Below, piece after piece: positions 61,952 to 64,000 of a stretch of 64,000 bases of DNA (position 1 is the stretch's first letter; every line of letters starts with the position of its first letter). The DNA is taken from contig NZ_PYCN01000002.1 in assembly GCF_003062295.1 (NCBI RefSeq), positions 186,001 to 250,000 of the forward strand, given 5' to 3'. This DNA comes from Bradyrhizobium algeriense (GTDB lineage: Bacteria > Pseudomonadota > Alphaproteobacteria > Rhizobiales > Xanthobacteraceae). Both the position numbers and the translations under genes were made by a program. Below the pieces are notes generated by a model. That model did not search any database. It worked only from the letters and a program-made list of their open reading frames with translations, and was not told where the DNA came from.

Positions 61952-62317
61952 GACAAACTCCTACCGACGCTCCCCGAATTCTCCCGCGCCATACTGGTTA
62001 AACTCTAGGTCGGAACGGTTGAAGAGGCCTTGACGAACAGACTGAACGATTGATTAAGGCGGGCGAAGAATCTGTGCCCCGGAATCATACGGGTGGGCCG
62101 CCGCGGCGTTGAATAAGGGACCGGGCACAACGGCCGATCCGAAAGTCGTTCTCAGAAGTTACGCTGGGCGCGGAACCGAACGAGCCCGTCAGGCGGCAAA
62201 ACGCATATCAGCACTTCCGCACGCACGCGCCGCGCGCTTTACCGCGCGGTAAAATCCTGCTCCAACTGTCACAACTCGGCCGGACCGAACCGGCCTGCAA
62301 TCCAGGGGGAGACCGTC
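61952..62317. other. Spacer upstream of the TPP enzyme
   Basis: This 366-base region is divergent between the pilin and the TPP enzyme. It contains the palindrome at 62238-62253 and a small GGCCGG-ACCGAA-CCGGCC hairpin at about 62279-62296 just before the ribosome site. No gene is supported. Confidence 0.4.
62238..62253. promoter_or_regulatory. 16-bp perfect palindrome, candidate operator
   Basis: TTTACCGCGCGGTAAA reads the same on both strands. It lies about 65 bases before the TPP enzyme start and could bind a dimeric TetR- or MarR-like regulator. No such gene is seen in the window. Confidence 0.5.
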
Positions 62318-63952
62318 ATGAAGCTCGGCGCCGCCATTGCGGAAATCATGAAGCGGGAGGGGATCGAAATCCTCTGCGGCTACCCGGTCAATCATCTCAT
62401 TGAATATGCCGCCAATGCCGACATCCGCCCGGTGATGGTGCGCCAGGAACGCATCGGCGTTCACATGGCGGACGCGATCTCGCGCGTCACCTCAGGGCAA
62501 TCGATCGGCGCGTTCTGCATGCAGCACGGGCCCGGCGCCGAGAACGCGATGGGCGGCGTGGCGCAATGTTACGGCGAATCGGTGCCCGTGCTGGTGCTGC
62601 CGATGGGCTATGCGCGCCGCCTCGCCAATATCGACCCGAACTTCAACTCCAGCCAGGCGATGAAGGCGTTCTCGAAATCGTCCGAGCCGATCAACATCGC
62701 CACTGAGGTCTGCAACATTTTCCGGCGCGCGTTCACCAAACTGAAGAACGGCCGCGGCGGGCCGGTCATCGTCGAAATCCCGGCCGACATGTGGAACGAG
62801 GAAGTGCCGGAACCGCTGAACTACACGCCGGTGCTGCGCACCCGCTACGGCGCGGATCCCCTGCATGTGAAGGAAGCGGCGGCTCTCCTTGTCGCGGCGA
62901 AGCGCCCGGTGATCTATGCCGGCCAGGGCGTGCATTACGCCAAAGCCTGGCCGCAGCTCAGGCGGCTGGCCGAGCGCCTCGCCATCCCGGTCACAACCAG
63001 CCTTGGCGGCAAATCATCCTTTCCGGAGACGCATCCGCTGTCGCTGGGGTCGGGCGGCCTCGCCGTGCCGCGCGCGGTGCCGAAATTCCTGGGCGAAGCC
63101 GACGTGATCTTCGGCATCGGCTGCTCGTTCACCGAGACGTCATTCGGCATCGCCATGCCCAAGGGCAAGACCATCATCCATTCGACGCTCGACCCCAACC
63201 ATCTCAACAAGGATGTCGAGGCCAAAATCGGCCTGGTCGGCGACGCCGGGCTCGTGCTCGACGCGCTATTGGAAGAGATCGTCAAGACCGTTACGACGGA
63301 TCGCGACGCGACGGCAGTAGCCGCCGAGATCGCGGCCTCGCACAAGGAGTGGCTGGCGAAATGGATGCCGAAGCTGACGCATAACGATGCGCCGCTGAAC
63401 CCCTACCGCGTGCTGTGGGATCTGCAGCATACCGTCGACATCAACAACACCATCATCACCCATGATGCCGGCAGCCCGCGCGACCAGCTCTCGCCGTTCT
63501 GGAAATCGGTCGAACCGCTCTCTTATATCGGCTGGGGCAAGACCACGCAGCTCGGCTACGGCCTCGGCCTTGCCATGGGCGCCAAGCTGGCAAAACCCGA
63601 CAAGCTCTGCATCAATGTCTGGGGCGATGCCGCGATCGGCTTCACCGGCATGGATTTCGAAACCGCGGTGCGCGAGCGCATCCCGATCATGTCGATCCTT
63701 TTGAACAATTTTTCCATGGCGATCGAATTGAAGGTGATGCCGATCTCGACCGAGAAATACCGCTCCACCGACATTTCCGGCGACTACGCGGCGATGGCGC
63801 GCGCGTTCGGCGGCTATGGCGAACGGGTGTTGAGGCCGGAAGACATCATCCCCGCCATCCAGCGCGGCATTGCGAAGACCAAAGAAGGTGTCCCGGTGCT
63901 GCTGGAATTCATCACCAGCAAGGAGACCGAGGTGTCGCGGCCGGGGACCTGA
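62318..63952 (+). CDS. Thiamine diphosphate-dependent enzyme, acetolactate synthase-like
   Basis: A 544-residue enzyme with the three domains of the POX/acetolactate synthase family: Pyr domain (residues ~1-170; catalytic Glu in MVRQERIGVHMADA), central domain (~185-325) and PP domain (~360-540). The diphosphate and Mg motif is GDAAIGFTGMDFETA then LLNN, with the expected spacing. Relatives include acetolactate synthase, benzoylformate and phenylpyruvate decarboxylases, and several TPP-requiring enzymes of unknown substrate; I cannot separate these here. It starts at ATG 62318 behind GGGGGAGA, and is the last complete gene of the window. Confidence 0.9.
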   Translation: MKLGAAIAEIMKREGIEILCGYPVNHLIEYAANADIRPVMVRQERIGVHMADAISRVTSGQSIGAFCMQHGPGAENAMGGVAQCYGESVPVLVLPMGYARRLANIDPNFNSSQAMKAFSKSSEPINIATEVCNIFRRAFTKLKNGRGGPVIVEIPADMWNEEVPEPLNYTPVLRTRYGADPLHVKEAAALLVAAKRPVIYAGQGVHYAKAWPQLRRLAERLAIPVTTSLGGKSSFPETHPLSLGSGGLAVPRAVPKFLGEADVIFGIGCSFTETSFGIAMPKGKTIIHSTLDPNHLNKDVEAKIGLVGDAGLVLDALLEEIVKTVTTDRDATAVAAEIAASHKEWLAKWMPKLTHNDAPLNPYRVLWDLQHTVDINNTIITHDAGSPRDQLSPFWKSVEPLSYIGWGKTTQLGYGLGLAMGAKLAKPDKLCINVWGDAAIGFTGMDFETAVRERIPIMSILLNNFSMAIELKVMPISTEKYRSTDISGDYAAMARAFGGYGERVLRPEDIIPAIQRGIAKTKEGVPVLLEFITSKETEVSRPGT

Positions 63953-64000
63953 GGAGCGACGCAACAGATTACCGGATACCCGCTCATGCCGCGTATTACG

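Noticed and set aside
1..64000. Mobile element genes, prophage, tRNA or rRNA
   Set aside because: No transposase, integrase, phage gene or convincing tRNA cloverleaf was found in any intergenic region.

Overview
The window is a 64 kb piece of a GC-rich alphaproteobacterial chromosome, most likely Bradyrhizobium or a close relative in the Nitrobacteraceae. The pointers are the glnE, two-component, degP and ccmIEFH block, a methanethiol methyltransferase of the MddA type, an HpnP-like radical SAM protein, GGAAC-N16-CGTT promoters of the alphaproteobacterial general stress response, and dispersed repeats built on GGCGGATTACGCC and GGATTGCTTCGC of a kind common in Bradyrhizobium. I found no tRNA, rRNA, insertion sequence or CRISPR array.

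Layout. 1-6 kb: a partial aldo/keto reductase, an APC-family permease, a coiled-coil protein, a 51-residue membrane protein, CorA and a fatty acid desaturase, with two copies of a dispersed repeat. 6-11 kb, minus strand: a DUF3302/HlyD pair whose HlyD end is frameshifted, a DUF1254-type gene remnant, and a Tat-exported arylsulfatase with its formylglycine-generating enzyme. 11-18 kb: an AraC regulator and a dipeptide-type ABC operon whose second permease is frameshifted. 18-22 kb: a CDF metal exporter and a PleC-like hybrid of PAS and kinase domains. 22-30 kb: a polyamine-type ABC operon with an FAD amine oxidase and a HAD hydrolase, a divergent LysR gene with clear inverted-repeat operators, and a second LysR gene. 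30-35 kb: a membrane class III nucleotide cyclase in operon with a lone periplasmic binding protein, next to a divergent HD hydrolase, then a SnoaL-like protein. 35-43 kb: a winged-helix/TPR regulator, a DUF1127 protein, MddA, a cyclopropane synthase remnant, an HpnP-like radical SAM enzyme, and a DUF4394/ECF sigma/anti-sigma locus. 43-60 kb: small stress-type genes, glnE, two two-component systems, DegP, the c-type cytochrome assembly genes ccmIEFH and a conserved protein of unknown role. 60-64 kb: Ku, three small genes including a Flp pilin, and a thiamine diphosphate enzyme.

How the parts work together. The ECF sigma factor and the divergent DUF4394 gene have identical promoter boxes (TGCATCC-N16-GGTA) facing each way, so the sigma factor probably controls both. 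Three small genes carry exact or near-exact EcfG-type promoters, and one of these promoters appears to drive a short terminated leader RNA. The cyclase, binding protein and HD hydrolase may form one signalling unit that uses a binding protein as sensor instead of as a transport component. The sulfatase and its maturase form a self-contained pair. Two frameshifts and two gene remnants show that parts of the window are decaying, or hold sequence errors in the case of the frameshifts.
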